DNA of 64,000 bases, taken from assembly GCA_950295325.1 (NCBI GenBank), contig OX485804.1, forward strand, positions 25,296,001-25,360,000, written 5' to 3'. Source of the stretch: Polytrichum commune. Its lineage: Eukaryota > Streptophyta > Polytrichopsida > Polytrichales > Polytrichaceae. Positions 1 to 11,600 of this stretch are shown piece by piece. The notes beneath the pieces are model-generated. The model saw only the letters and a program-made list of their open reading frames with translations. It was not told the DNA's origin and ran no database searches. The position numbers and the translations under genes were made by a program. Position 1 is the first letter of the stretch. Every line of letters starts with the position of its first letter.

Positions 1-1811
1 AGAGTACGAAATCAAGAAGAATTGTCACAGCTACTAGTAGTTTAGCTGAGACTCAACCCGTTAAGGAGCAAAAGATTTTGCATTGTTGGGGTTGTGGAGA
101 AGCTAGTCATTCGAAGAATGATCCCAATTGTCCTAAGAAGAAGAAAACTCAGCCTTTGGAAAAATTAAAACAAAAGATGGAACCAGTAAAGACAGGGGAC
201 AATTCTAAGAAGAGACAATTGAAATGTAACCATTGTGGTGGCACTAATCACGATGTGGATCATTGTTTCCAACTTCATCATGAGATGCGGCCTGCCAGTT
301 ATGTCACTGGAAAGTCTCCAAGGGAGCATAGTCTTGAGGCTAAGGTGGCAGAGCTTGAGCAAAAGCTCAAATCTTCTACATCTTTTGCTCAAATTTCTGA
401 GCCGTATGCGGGTGGTGGCACCTCGGGGTCGGACATGTATATGTTTGGGGCATCTGGAGAGGTGGTGGCTGCGGCTTCTACGCGATCACAAACATTGGCA
501 AATGCGGTGGCTTTTACAAGTGGTGGTAGCAACAAGGTGTCACATCTTCGCCATGCCGGACCAGCGGATCAAGTTGGTCAAGCACGTTTACCTCTCTCAT
601 TTGGATTGGTAGACACCACTGTTGTTGGGGCTAAAAACCCTGTACCTTTGAGAGATGGGGATTCCATTTCGAAGGTTGTTACGTAGGCATTGGCATATAA
701 AATTCTCCATATACCAAAATTCTCGGGTTCGGAGTTGATGGCTCTGGATTTCAAGCCTGCTGGAGTTTTCCATTTAGCTGGCAAAATGTTAGAAGGTAAG
801 GCGAATATGCCATCCCTTCAAGTATCCCAAGCTGTTGTTGACGTACCTGTGGCTGAGGAGGTGGAGGACTTAGCCAATTTACGAGTGAGCCTTGCGGATG
901 CGGCGATCATTGCTTTTGGTAAGCACACTGATATTCCTCCATCAACAATTTCAGCAGTGGACACGTCCTTTTCGCATTATGCAGCGGGAGCGGCATATCT
1001 TGCAGATATTTCTGCAAGGCCTGCTCGCGAACGGCATAATTTGCAACCTGGAGTTGTACGGCTGATGAACGACAAATCTTTGTTTGTCGTTTCACACGCG
1101 GATATGCCTACTATTCGTGCTACACCACTGAGAGTTATGATGGATTCCGGTGCTCAACCGGTTATGATTGGCAAAGGACTTGCTGACAGTCTTGGATTGA
1201 CGCCAACAAACTTAGATTCTTGTCCGTTCACAATTGTGACTTCAGTAGGGGGCACTGAACGTGCAACAGGTTACACCAAGACACCTCTACGTTTGATTTT
1301 TAATGTGGGGGCAGGACCTACCTACATCCATTTGTCAATGAAGTGTGTTGTTACTAATGCTACCAACTATGATATACTTGTTGGTCAGCAAGCTCTTTAT
1401 CCACTTGGCTTTGGTTTGGATAATTGGACTGAAGAGGCATGGATTAGACCGGGATGGTCTTCTGGAGATGGCAGGAAGGTATTTATTCCTGTAGCATTTG
1501 CAGCTACTTCTATGACTATGGTTGCGGAGACAATGTTTGGTTGCAGCGGTTCAGTTGCGGATTTGCCTTATGCTCCAGTTTTGTTGGAGGAAACATTGGA
1601 CTACGCTTGTAATGCAGCAGAACAACAAATTTTTCCATCTTTACAAATTTCTGCTCGACATTTCAAGGATCCACCTCCACCATGGCATACTCCTAAGGAA
1701 TTATCCGACCATTGTCGACACATTGTAGCGGATTTGGGGCTTGGAGAGACACCTCCAACGTCATCCTCATTTTCTTTTGCTCAATCCATTTGTTGGCAAC
1801 CACCATCTGAA

Positions 1812-2208
1812 GGTATTGTCCTTGTAGAAATCTTTGGGGGCATTGGCACAGGTTTGGCGGCAGTGTTGGAGGCTAGGATTACAGTTAGGCGATATATTCA
1901 TGTGGATAATGGATATGCAGCCAACAGAGCCGTCCGACATCACATTCAACAATTGTTGTTGAGGTACCCCGCACAATTGTCAGCCACTACCATTCTTGGA
2001 TGTTGTGGTCAACTTCCTCAAGATGTCACTATGATTAGTGATGAGGATTTGAGAAGATTGGGCCACGTGAATTTAATTATTGCAGGATGGCCTTGTTAAG
2101 GCCATTCACGGGCAGGAACTGGCCAGGGTTTGGATGATCCTAGGTCTAGTTTGTTCGCGGATTTGATGCGATTGATACAATGGTGGTTTACCCACCAATC
2201 AACTCCGC
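1812..2208 (+). other. N-terminal half of the retroelement C5-DNA methyltransferase domain
   Basis: This segment encodes the SAM-binding motif (FGGIGTG), the acidic loop IHVDNG, and the catalytic loop IIAGWPC followed by a stop and GHSRTGTGQG. The second half (ENV, RPRWFW, GFP) is at 26725-27270. The order I-IV-VI-VIII-X is unpermuted, unlike plant DRM enzymes, and the ENV and GFP spacing resembles DNMT3-type enzymes. Family assignment is from motif recall, not a search. The domain sits between protease and RT. Confidence 0.85.
2199..2208 (+). repeat. Left 10-bp target-site duplication of the MULE
   Basis: TCAACTCCGC here and at 26715-26724 flank the transposon. One copy restores the methyltransferase reading frame (…HQSTP-PGYIFENV…). 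The inverted copy B also ends with the same ten bases at 31759-31768. Confidence 0.93.
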
Positions 2209-2248
2209 GGACGAAGCTATTTTGCGAGTGGTGAGCGGTGAGCGGTAA
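2209..2248 (+). repeat. Left terminal inverted repeat of the MULE
   Basis: About 40 bp, starting GGACGAAGC and ending GGTGAGCGGTGAGCGGTAA. It pairs with the right end apart from three bases in the outer six and a short indel. The GTGAGCG heptamer is repeated in tandem, a possible transposase-binding element (inference). Confidence 0.9.
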
Positions 2249-2664
2249 CTTCCGAGATATTTTGATTAAAATGTTATTTTAAACAGTAAATTTATGGTAT
2301 TGTTGGACTAAATTTATTTTTAGTAAATTTTTTCTAAACTTAGTGAACATTGTGACCTATGACCGTGGACAATTAAGGGCTCTGATACAGGAAAAAATGT
2401 TATTGTATCAGTGAAAAATATGGTTTAGGATGTTAAATTGAACATTTGGAACTAATATCAGTAATAAATATGGGTTTGTCTCAAGTCAAACACGTATTGT
2501 TTCAGTATAATGAGAATTAGTGGTACTCTAAAAAGGTCACGCAACTTTGGAACAACGAAATACATGTGGTGCGTCAAATGTCTTGTAGTGGCCCTTTTAG
2601 TCTCACTACATCATGATTATAACAAATCTTACATACATATGTTACTTTAAAGAAACAAAAAACT
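2249..2664. other. Left non-coding part of the MULE
   Basis: About 415 AT-rich bases between the left terminal repeat and the transposase stop codon. No gene or clear repeat is visible. It would include the transposase 3' UTR. Confidence 0.6.
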
Positions 2665-5600
2665 CTAAGAGTCAAGGTACTTCAGCAAACCACCTTCCAA
2701 AACTCGCTTCACTTCATTGAAGCTAAAACTAGCTGCATGAATGAACGTGTCTGATTTTGAGTCCAAACCACAGACTACAGTAAACAAATAGTACAAATGC
2801 TTACAATTGGCCCATTGACCCCTTTTCCAATTGCTTTAGTCGCCATGTCCTTGAAGTTAGGACAAGTGCATGCTGGCAGCTGCGAAATCATCAAGTAGTA
2901 TTGCTGAACCTTTGGGGGCGTGCCGGAATCCAACGAGACGATGCATCCTAAGGCAAGGGCTGGAAGCATGCACAATTTGTGCACTTTGGCTTTCAGTGAT
3001 AGGGCTGAGGCACAATTATTGGCGTGTTTTGTTGACGGGGCCTTCTTGTTGCGCCTAATCAACTTCCCTGAACGCCGGGTGGGAAACTCATCCGGATATG
3101 CAAGAGTCGTGTAGCTTGCTAAGTCCAAAGGTAACGGGTGGTCCTGAAAATTTCTGGAAGGTGTCATCTCCTTCCGCTGGGGCAGTCTAAATCCTGCGTT
3201 TTCTAAAGAGAGGATCTCTTTGCAGGTTAAGTTGGTCCCCAACTTAACCGGCCATACCTCCGGAACGTTCGGGACTGAGACCACCCACCTCCTTTTTGTA
3301 CCCTTAACGCATCTCTCAATGTCGTCATTGCAGAAAAGAAGTCTTGAGGGTCCAATCTCTTCTTCCGATAGGTATCCATGAGGCCTGAGTAGGTAGGTGC
3401 AGCGGTGCTCTTCCCGTCTTGTACAATCCGAGCGACGCACTTCTTCTTGGTGATTGCTTGTAGAGCAAAGCAAGCCTTCGCAGATGTCTTAGGCAGCCGT
3501 GCAATGTGCCACTGGGCAGGGTTGCATAATGTCTCCTCAATCGCGGTGACGTGGTGCCGATCCACCCGCTGCGGAGCGTCGTGTGTTGGAAATTGCGGTT
3601 GGTTTTCATCTGCAGTTGTGGGAGAATCTGGAGTTGTCACAGGAGGTGGAGAATCGTTCAGTCGGGCAGATCTGGTTTGGACGCGTGGTCGGGATATACT
3701 GATCTTGTCTGGCTTGTGAGATTCACGTTCGTCACCGAAAGCAGTATCTGGTTTACGCTTCAGAGAAACAAATATCTCTTCCCCTTCGAGGTGGGGAATC
3801 CTGGTGCACCACTCGTCACCGCCAGGCATCTTCAAGATGGCCTCATGCAGCGGTTTCGAAATTCCTGTTTTTACGGCAGACCTCTGAGCACGCCTCAGCT
3901 TCAATTCCTCCTTCGACGGTCCAGTTCCAGGGTTCTCTCCCTTTAGGAATTGGGAATATGCTGAGCACTGCATGAAAGCACGCACGAAGTCATCGATTGT
4001 TGCCACATAAAGGTCGCTGCCCCGATCGCCAGATTGTTGCTTCCACTTGTTGTGGATAGATTTAGCAAGGTTACAGGATGGCATTTCCGCTAGTTCAGCT
4101 TCACTTAGATCCTGCAATGCCCATACAGTCCGAATTAGAATAATGGCGGAATCAATGTAGTTGAAGCATAAAGTGGAAACTATACAGGAAATATAGAGGG
4201 AAGCATAGACTTACCAACTCCATAAATCCACCCCATTGGCGGTAACGGAAATGCCAGAAGGCCAGCCAGAACTCCAGTCGAGGTAGACCTTGTTCAGTTG
4301 CTGCCCCGGATGACATCCACCATGCCTGAATTGCCAAATACTTTGTCTCGGCCTCCGCCATTGATTTTGCATTCTTGTATTGCTGGCATAGTATTTGATG
4401 CTGATGTTGCAGGTCTTGACGGATATCGGCCTTGGTATGTTTCTCCAAGGACTGTGTTCAATGGAAAAGACAAGTCCTCTCTCTATCCACCATCTTCTCA
4501 GACACATCTCCACTTCCGTATATGATTCGAACAGCATTCCAGTTGGCTTGGGCACTGTCGGCCATGAAACCTTTAAAATTGACTTTGTCCACTCTATGTT
4601 GAGCCATGAGAGCGTTCAGGTTCTTCCATACGACTGACTGGGCTGCAATATCTTCAGACTGCATGTCGCATACTGCGATGGTCATGACACGGCAATATGT
4701 GGAATCGTACACATGGCAAGCCATTGTCGTCCACGACCTGACACGTTTGACATGGTCAAACATTATCCAGGAGCTCTCCAAGTCACCACCGGGTTGCATT
4801 CGTTTGACAAGGTCGACTCCGCTGCCCGGTCCAACTTCAGACATCTTGAAGACAAAGACCTTGTCCATGTCCGCTCCTTGCCCTGGAAACCTATTATGTT
4901 GCACGAACCTCCAATTGCTAGCACCGCGTAACTTGGTAATACTGTCCATGACTCCAAAGCGACGCATAGTCCTGAACGTGGTGACTGCGTTACGAATGTT
5001 GGGCGAGGTGAGGTGCTTACACCGATATAAAATAACTTGCAGCTCGTCCAGCTCCAAGATCTTTTGTGGGTCACCTTCTTTAGCAAGGAGGAGTGGGCCC
5101 AGTACTTCCTTTGCAGTTTCAAGCACAATAGCGGAGTTAGTGGCTAATGGGGTGCGTTCGACTTGATCCCCAATCAAGGTGTTTGTCAAATCGATGAAGT
5201 CCCGATGATCACCTGACTTGACGGGATGGTCGTGAGATCCCAAGTGCACACAAGCCCTCGTCATGTGAGGTGTCGCGGTAACATAGTAGATCTTGGCAGT
5301 GCAGACAGCAACACAGGTGGGAGGGACGTTACATGATTTGCAAACAACGGTCGAACCAGTTGGAGGCTTGGAACCCACTTCAAACAATTTCTCAGATAAT
5401 CCTTCCCACTCTGTTTCATTCACTTTGGAAGTCCTATGGTCTCGCTGAAGATACTCACAGGCAGGATTGTCGCAACGGAGGTGGCCCAAACAAGAAGATG
5501 CACGAAACAAAAGCTTCAGATCATTTTGAATATTGGATGTAATTGTGCGAGTCCAAGCATGGCCATCGTACCTTCTATCCATTCCACGAAGCAGCTTGGC

Positions 5601-6321
5601 CTTTGTATTATGGCCATGGTCACCTAAAGGTGGAAACTCGAAGATAACATCCCCATCGTAACGACGAGGAAGGTAATCAACCTGCTGGAGTCTGATCGCA
5701 TCAAAGTTAATTCGAGATAACACACTTTTGGACCGCTTACGAGCTCCAAGGCGCATCAATGAATGAATGATACTGACAAGAGGACTTGCCACAACCTTGG
5801 CCTGACCAGGATTAGGAGACGGACTAACAGGAGGAGTTGTTTCCTTGCGAACTACTTGTGGAGACAACGAAGCTTGGACTCTGCTCGCTGATTTTAAGAA
5901 TTCAACATCGCCGTCGGAATCATCATTCAACTCATAAATTGTATTTAGACCAGGCTCAATTTTGACCTTAGACAGCACCGGTCTCTCAATGCTAACAGTG
6001 GAAGACTCCTTGGGTGTTAGAAGTTCAGTGGAACACTCAAACATAGACTCGGAGACTCCATATACATGATATTTTCCAGGCTTCAACAACCAGAACGTAC
6101 CGACGTCATTATCTACTCTAGTCTGACAAACTGCATGTGAAACTAGACCGGTATGATCGTCAAAAACTTCTTCTTCAACAAAGATAGTGACCTCACGATA
6201 TTGAAACCTCAAACTCAATGTTGCACAAGTGACTATAGTATGACCGTCTTCACCTAATGGAAAGAGGACCGGAACAGAATGAGGTTCAGCATGAAGCAGG
6301 GCCATAGTATACCACAGAACT
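2665..6321 (-). pseudogene. MULE-type transposase, disrupted
   Basis: Minus-strand gene ending at TAG 2665-2667. The likely first large exon is about 6321 to 4214, an intron follows (donor GTAAGT near 4213, acceptor TTGCAG just before 4111), then a second exon. Features in order: a Cys/His N-terminal zinc region (CDNPAC...CKSC...RACVHLGSHDHP, WRKY-GCM1-like), the catalytic core with SWIMFDHVKR and FMADSAQANW acidic residues followed by CLFH, and a C-terminal SWIM-type finger CTCPNF...NCKH. Three lesions: TGA at 4458-4460 where the MULE CxxHW tryptophan is expected, a frameshift near 3300, and a 1-nt frameshift in the G-run near 2815-2825 inside the SWIM finger. It would cut and join the element ends; this copy should be inactive. 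Confidence 0.8.
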
Positions 6322-6779
6322 CTGAACAAAACAAGTACTGTGAACATTGAAATGGCATGAATATATAAGAGGGAACAAATTACTGTGCAAACTGGTAATT
6401 TATGTACCAACAAGCAGAATTTCAGAAGATAATAGAGAGACATGGAGAGTAAGCTGAAAGACGGCTGAAAAACCATTTTTGGATGCAAGTCCCAGATAGG
6501 TAAGAAACCGATATCTATTTCAAACATAATATTCCAATATAAATAGAGCAAAAGAGGTGGACGTATCATATACACTCACAAGGTGTTATGTTTACCTGTT
6601 TTCAAATAGTAGAAACCAAGAACAGACATACATTCTAAACATTGTTGGTTATAATATATATTGGCAAATAAGGCCATAAGAATGACGGCCGCCACGAATA
6701 ATGTGGAGAGCATGATAGTAGCTCTGCAATAATAAATCCCAAACAATAGAATGCTACATTATGATTAATGACAAAGACG

Positions 6780-7194
6780 CTTATGGGGCCCTTTGCCATT
6801 TTTGTCACCGTCATGTTTATGACAATGGTCAATCCCTAAACTATGAACTGCAGTGCATCCTGCGCAACCGAGTTTCTGTCGTTTGGGAAGTGGGAAACTC
6901 CTTAATACAGATCTAGAGTACGTGCCCGGTTTAATAACCCCTGCTCTAGAATATGCATGAATCTGTAAAGTAGACAAGTCCTCTATCAGTGTTGCAACAT
7001 CCGCTTGCAAGGATGGAGTCCGTGCATGTGGATTCTGAACCACAACCGCCGGAGTGACTGAGGAGTCAGGTGGGTTGTCAATCTTCATGTTGTTGACAAC
7101 TGCGAAACCATCGATGGACAACGTGGTGTGAACTTGAGATGTACTAGGAGAACCTAAAGGAGCAGGGCTTGGGAGACTTGAGTCAGTACCCATT
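6780..7194 (-). CDS. Possible 5' exon of the transposase gene
   Basis: Open from ATG at 7192-7194 on the minus strand: MGTDSSLPSPAPLGSP..., Ser/Pro-rich, then basic, with a Cys/His cluster (CAGCTAVHSLGIDHCHKH) near 6870-6810. It lies just upstream of and on the same strand as the transposase, with AT-rich sequence between (6330-6770) that would be an intron. I could not settle the donor site. It could instead be a separate small gene. I do not recognise the family. Confidence 0.4.
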
Positions 7195-7633
7195 GGAGAA
7201 GAATATGATGAGATGACATGAAGGAATGGGTACAAGCAATCAGGTATTATATACACCTAGGATAGACACCAATGCGCGAATATTTGATAACATGTTAGAT
7301 CAATTAATAGTCAATGTTTATTTATGTAAATGTTGGACACCCTGTTTCATGTAGGAAAAGAATGTACTACAATAATAGTCAATACTTTATCAACCACCAA
7401 ATATGTGACATGGCAGGATTCTATTATGTAGAATAGGTTTTAGTGCCGCCAATTGTAGTGTATTAATGCTGTGTGGATTAACAAAGGAATAAATCAAGGA
7501 AATGCAGATTAATTATCTAAATCCAATGTGAACACAATTATCCAAAATGTGAACATAATGATGGAGAATAGATGTTAATTATGACAGAGTTGACAATGAT
7601 ATATAAGATCTGTTTGCTTCAATATTATTAGAG
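7195..7633. promoter_or_regulatory. Divergent intergenic region between transposase and cargo gene
   Basis: About 440 AT-rich bases with no convincing reading frame. It separates the minus-strand transposase start from the plus-strand candidate first exon at 7634. If both calls are right, it holds both promoters. I see no decisive TATA box. Confidence 0.35.
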
Positions 7634-8174
7634 ATGAACACTAGGTTGAGAGCGAGAGCAGATCGAGAGATTAGGAGGACTATTGAAAAACAGAGGCGTA
7701 TTGAGAGAAGGCAAAGGTTAGAATCAAGAGGGAGCTTAGGAACGCCGTACAACTTGCGGACAACAATGGGTAGACGAGGGGTTAATTCTTCTAGGGGCAC
7801 AGGTAGAGGTTCCAAAGGGGAAAAAACGTTTGATGTTTCAGAGGTAGCTCTAGTAGTATTATTTCCTGTATCGGAGGAAGACAACGAATTTGACAAAGGG
7901 GGCAGTGAGGTGATGTTTATCTGCAATCATAATGAAATTTTTATATGTGCAATCATAATGTTAAGTTCTATCACGGATAGTTGGAACATATGAGACTCTC
8001 TAAATTCCCTTGTTGTGTGGGTAATGGTATCGGCTCCTTTATGTTGTGTTTTATGTTTGGTGGGGGATTGTGAATTGGGTTTGGTTTGGGTATCTGGAAC
8101 AGGGAATGACGCAGACACAGGTTCAACCTGAGGCAACCTCCAGTGCCTCAACATCAGATCAAAGTGAGGAGCAG
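7634..8174 (+). CDS. Candidate first exons of the ParB/methyltransferase cargo gene
   Basis: Exon 1 candidate 7634-7909 starts MNTRLRARADREIRRTIEKQ, is strongly Arg-rich, and ends at GAG|GTGATG in phase 0. Exon 2 candidate 8103-8174 follows a GAACAG acceptor and reads GMTQTQVQPEATSSASTSDQ..., ending CAG|GTTTGT in phase 0. A third possible exon begins near 8259 (AKFIANEHRTYTLNRSLANS). All are compatible with the phase-0 acceptor at 17465. The linkage would need an intron of roughly 9 kb containing the whole repeat array. The alternative is that the gene starts at the ATG 16-18 bases into the 17465 exon. Function of this basic N-terminus is unknown. Confidence 0.35.
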
Positions 8175-8639
8175 GTTTGTAAAGATTGTAATCAATTGGT
8201 GACTTGAATGGTTTTGGGTTTAGGGTAAGGGGTCTTTCAAATGCTAACATTGTATAAGGCCAAATTCATAGCTAATGAGCACCGGACATATACACTTAAC
8301 AGATCCTTGGCGAATTCGATCAAGGCGCTGATAAAGGTGATCTTCGCGAAGCAAGAATCGACAATGAAGAACAACAATTCGGGGAAGAGGTACGTTGTCC
8401 CACACAAAAACACCATGAATTTTTTTTTTTTGCATAGTGTTCGGAGATCCAAGATTGTGAACTGAAATAAGGTAGACACCTATACCTGCCAAGGGAGACA
8501 TTTCTGGTGAGGGGGAGGGTTCACGGTTGAGGGTGAAGGTGAGGGTTTTGTGTCGTTCTTGGAGTTCTTGAAATTTGATGTGAGGTCTAGATATGGACGT
8601 ATTAAGGTCAAACTAATGTGAGGTTAGATATGTGGGTTA

Positions 8640-11600
8640 CAAGTGTTAGGTTTTCTAAGGTTAGTTAGCTATGTTGGGTATTAGGGTAATCTGATGTAAG
8701 CGTAGAAATTTTGAAATTCCATGGCCGAGTTTGAGTGTCTCGGTGCCGAGACACGATTTTTGGTATTCAAACTGTAAACCCTACAATGATATTTGATATG
8801 GAAATCTAGATTTATTTGGTATAAGGGTACTCTGATTTGACACCAAACATGTGTGTTTGAAGTGCAATCTAATGTTAGGTCTAGATATGCTAGTATTAAG
8901 GTCAAACTTATGTGAGGTTAGATATGTGGGTTACAAGTCCAATCTGATATGAGGTAAGTTTGGACTTGTGGGTATAAGGGTGATTAGATGTAAGCTTAGA
9001 AATTTTTGAAATTCCAGAGCCGAGTTTGAGTGTCTCGGTCCCGAGACACAATTTTTGGTATTCAAACTGTAAACCCTACAATGATATTTGATATGGAAAT
9101 CTAGATTTATTTGGTATAAGGGTACTCTGATTTGACACCAAACATGTGTGTTTGAAGTGCAATCTAATGTTAGGTCTAGATATGCTAGTATTAAGGTCAA
9201 ATTGATGTGAGGTTAGATATGTGGGTTACAAGTGCAATCTGATATGAGGTAAGTTTGGACTTGTGGGTATAAGGGTGATTTGATGTACGCTTAGAAATTT
9301 TTGAAATTGCAGGGCCGAGTTTGAGTGTCTCGCTCCCGAGACACAATTTTTGGTATTCAAACTGTAAACCCTATAATGATATTTGATATGGAAATCTAGA
9401 TTTATTTGGTATAAGGGTACTTTGATTGGACACCAAACATGTGTGTTTGAAGTGCAATCTAATGTGAGGTCTAGATATGCAAGTATTAAGGTCAAACTGA
9501 TGTGAGGTTAGGTATGTGGGTTACAAGTGCAATATGATATGAGGTAACTTTGGACTTGTGGGTATAAGGGTGATTTGATCTAAGCTTAGAAATTTTTGAA
9601 ATTCCAGGGCCGAGTTTGAGTGTCTCGGTCCCGAGACACAATTTTTGGTATTCAAACTGTAAACCCTACAATGATATTTGATATGGAAATCTAGATTTAT
9701 TTGGTATAAGGGTACTCTGATTTGACACCAAACATGTGTGTTTGAAGTGCAATCTAATGTTAGGTCTAGATATGCTAGTATTAAGGTCAAACAGATGTGA
9801 GGTTAGATATGTGGGTTACAAGTGCAATTTGATATGAGGTGAGTTTGGACTTGTGGGTATACGAGTAATGTGATTTAATTTTTGAAATTTTTGAAATTCC
9901 AGGACCGTGTTTGAGTGTCTCGGTGCCGAGACACAATTTTTCGTATTCAAACTGTAAACCCTACAATGATATTTGATATGGAAATCTAGATTTATTTGGT
10001 ATAAGGGTACTCTGATTTGACACCAAACATGTGTGTTTGAAGTGCAATCTAATGTTAGGTCTAGATATGCTAGTATTAAGGTCAAACTGATGTGAGGTTA
10101 GATATGTGGGTTACAAGTGCAATCTGATATGAGGTAAGTTTGGACTTGTGGGTATAAGGGTGATTTGATGTAAGCTTAGAAATTTTTGAAATTCCAGGGC
10201 CGAGTTTGAGTGTCTCGGTCCCGAGACACAATTTTTGGTATTCAAACTGTAAACCCTATAATGATATTTGATATGGAAATCTAGATTTATTTGGTATAAG
10301 GGTACTCTGATTTGACACCAAACATGTGTGTTTGAAGTGCAATCTGATGTGAGGTCTAGATATGCAAGTATTAAGGTCAAACTGATGTGAGGTTAGGTAT
10401 GTGGGTTACAAGTGCAATCTGATATGAGGTAAGTTTGGACTTGTGGGTATAAGGGTGATTTGATGTAAGGTTAGAAATTTTTGAAATTCCAGGGCCGAGT
10501 TTGAGTGTCTCGGTCCCGAGACACCATTTTTGGTATTCAAACTGTAAACCCTACAATGATATTTGATATGGAAATCTAGATTTATTTGGTATAAGGGTAC
10601 TTTGATTTGACACCAAACATGTGTGTTTGAAGTGCAATCTAATGTTAGGTCTAGATATGCTAGTATTAAGGTCAAACTGATGTGAGGTTAGATATGTGGG
10701 TTACAAGGTCAATCTGATATGAGGTTAGTTTGGACTTGTGGGTATAAGGGTGATTTGATGTAAGCTTAGAAATGTTTGAAAGTCCAGGGCCGAGTTTCAG
10801 TGTCTCGGTGCCGAGAAACAATTTTTGGTATTCAAACTGTAAACCCTATAATGATATTTGATATGGAAATCTAGATTTATTTGGTATAAGGGTACTCTGA
10901 TTTGACACCAAACATGTGTGTTTGAAGTGCAATGTAATGTTAGGTCTAGATATGCTAGTATTAAGGTCAAACTGATGTGAGGTTAGATATGTGGGTTACA
11001 AGTGCAATCTGATATGACGTGAGTTTGGACTTGTAGGTATAAGGGTGATTTGATGTAAGCTTAGAAATTTTTGAAATTCCAGGGCCGAGTTTGAGTGTCT
11101 CGGTCCCGAGACACAATGTTTGGTATTCAAACTGTAAACCCTACAATGATATTTGATATGGAAATCTAGATTTATTTGGTATAAGGGTACTCTGATTTGA
11201 CACCAAACATGTGTGTTTGAAGTGCAATCTGATGTGAGGTCTAGATATGCTAGTATTAAGGTCAAACTGATGTGAGGTTAGATATGTGGGTTACAAGTGC
11301 AATTTGATATGAGGTGAGTTTGGACTTGTGGGTATACGAGTAATGTGATTTAATTTTTGAAATTTTTGAAATTCCAGGACCGTGTTTGAGTGTCTCGGTG
11401 CCGAGATACAATGTTTGGTATTCAAACTGTAAACCCTACAATGATATTTGATATGGAAATCTAGATTTATTTGGTATAAGGGTACTCTGATTTGACACCA
11501 AACATGTGTGTTTGAAGTGCAATCTGATGTGAGGTCTAGATATGCTAGTATTAAGGTAAAATTGATGTGAGGTTAGATATGTGGGTTACGAGTGCAATCT

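Larger units (their letters stand above)
3..2208 (+). pseudogene. Gag-retropepsin-DNMT(N-terminal half) of copy A, with two in-frame stops
   Basis: The frame is open from position 3. Zinc knuckles are CWGC...H...C near 81-128 and CNHC...H...C near 228-269. The retropepsin active site DSGA is near 1143-1154, with the flap/DILVG region near 1372-1386. The methyltransferase starts near 1812: motif I VEIFGGIGTG (SAM binding), then IHVDNG, then motif IV IIAGWPC at about 2076-2096. Two stops break the frame: TAG at 684-686, where copy B has CAG, and TAA at 2097-2099, where copy B has CAA. The second directly follows the catalytic Pro-Cys. The MULE enters at 2209, in the codon after ...QSTP. Gag packages the RNA, the protease matures the polyprotein, and the methyltransferase would act on DNA. 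Only its C-terminal part of Gag is in the window. Confidence 0.9.

Noticed and set aside
6322-6575. Hydrophobic N-terminal extension of the transposase frame (membrane segment)
   Set aside because: It begins at GTG, is AT-rich, and lies upstream of a plausible splice acceptor near 6322; it looks like intron sequence.
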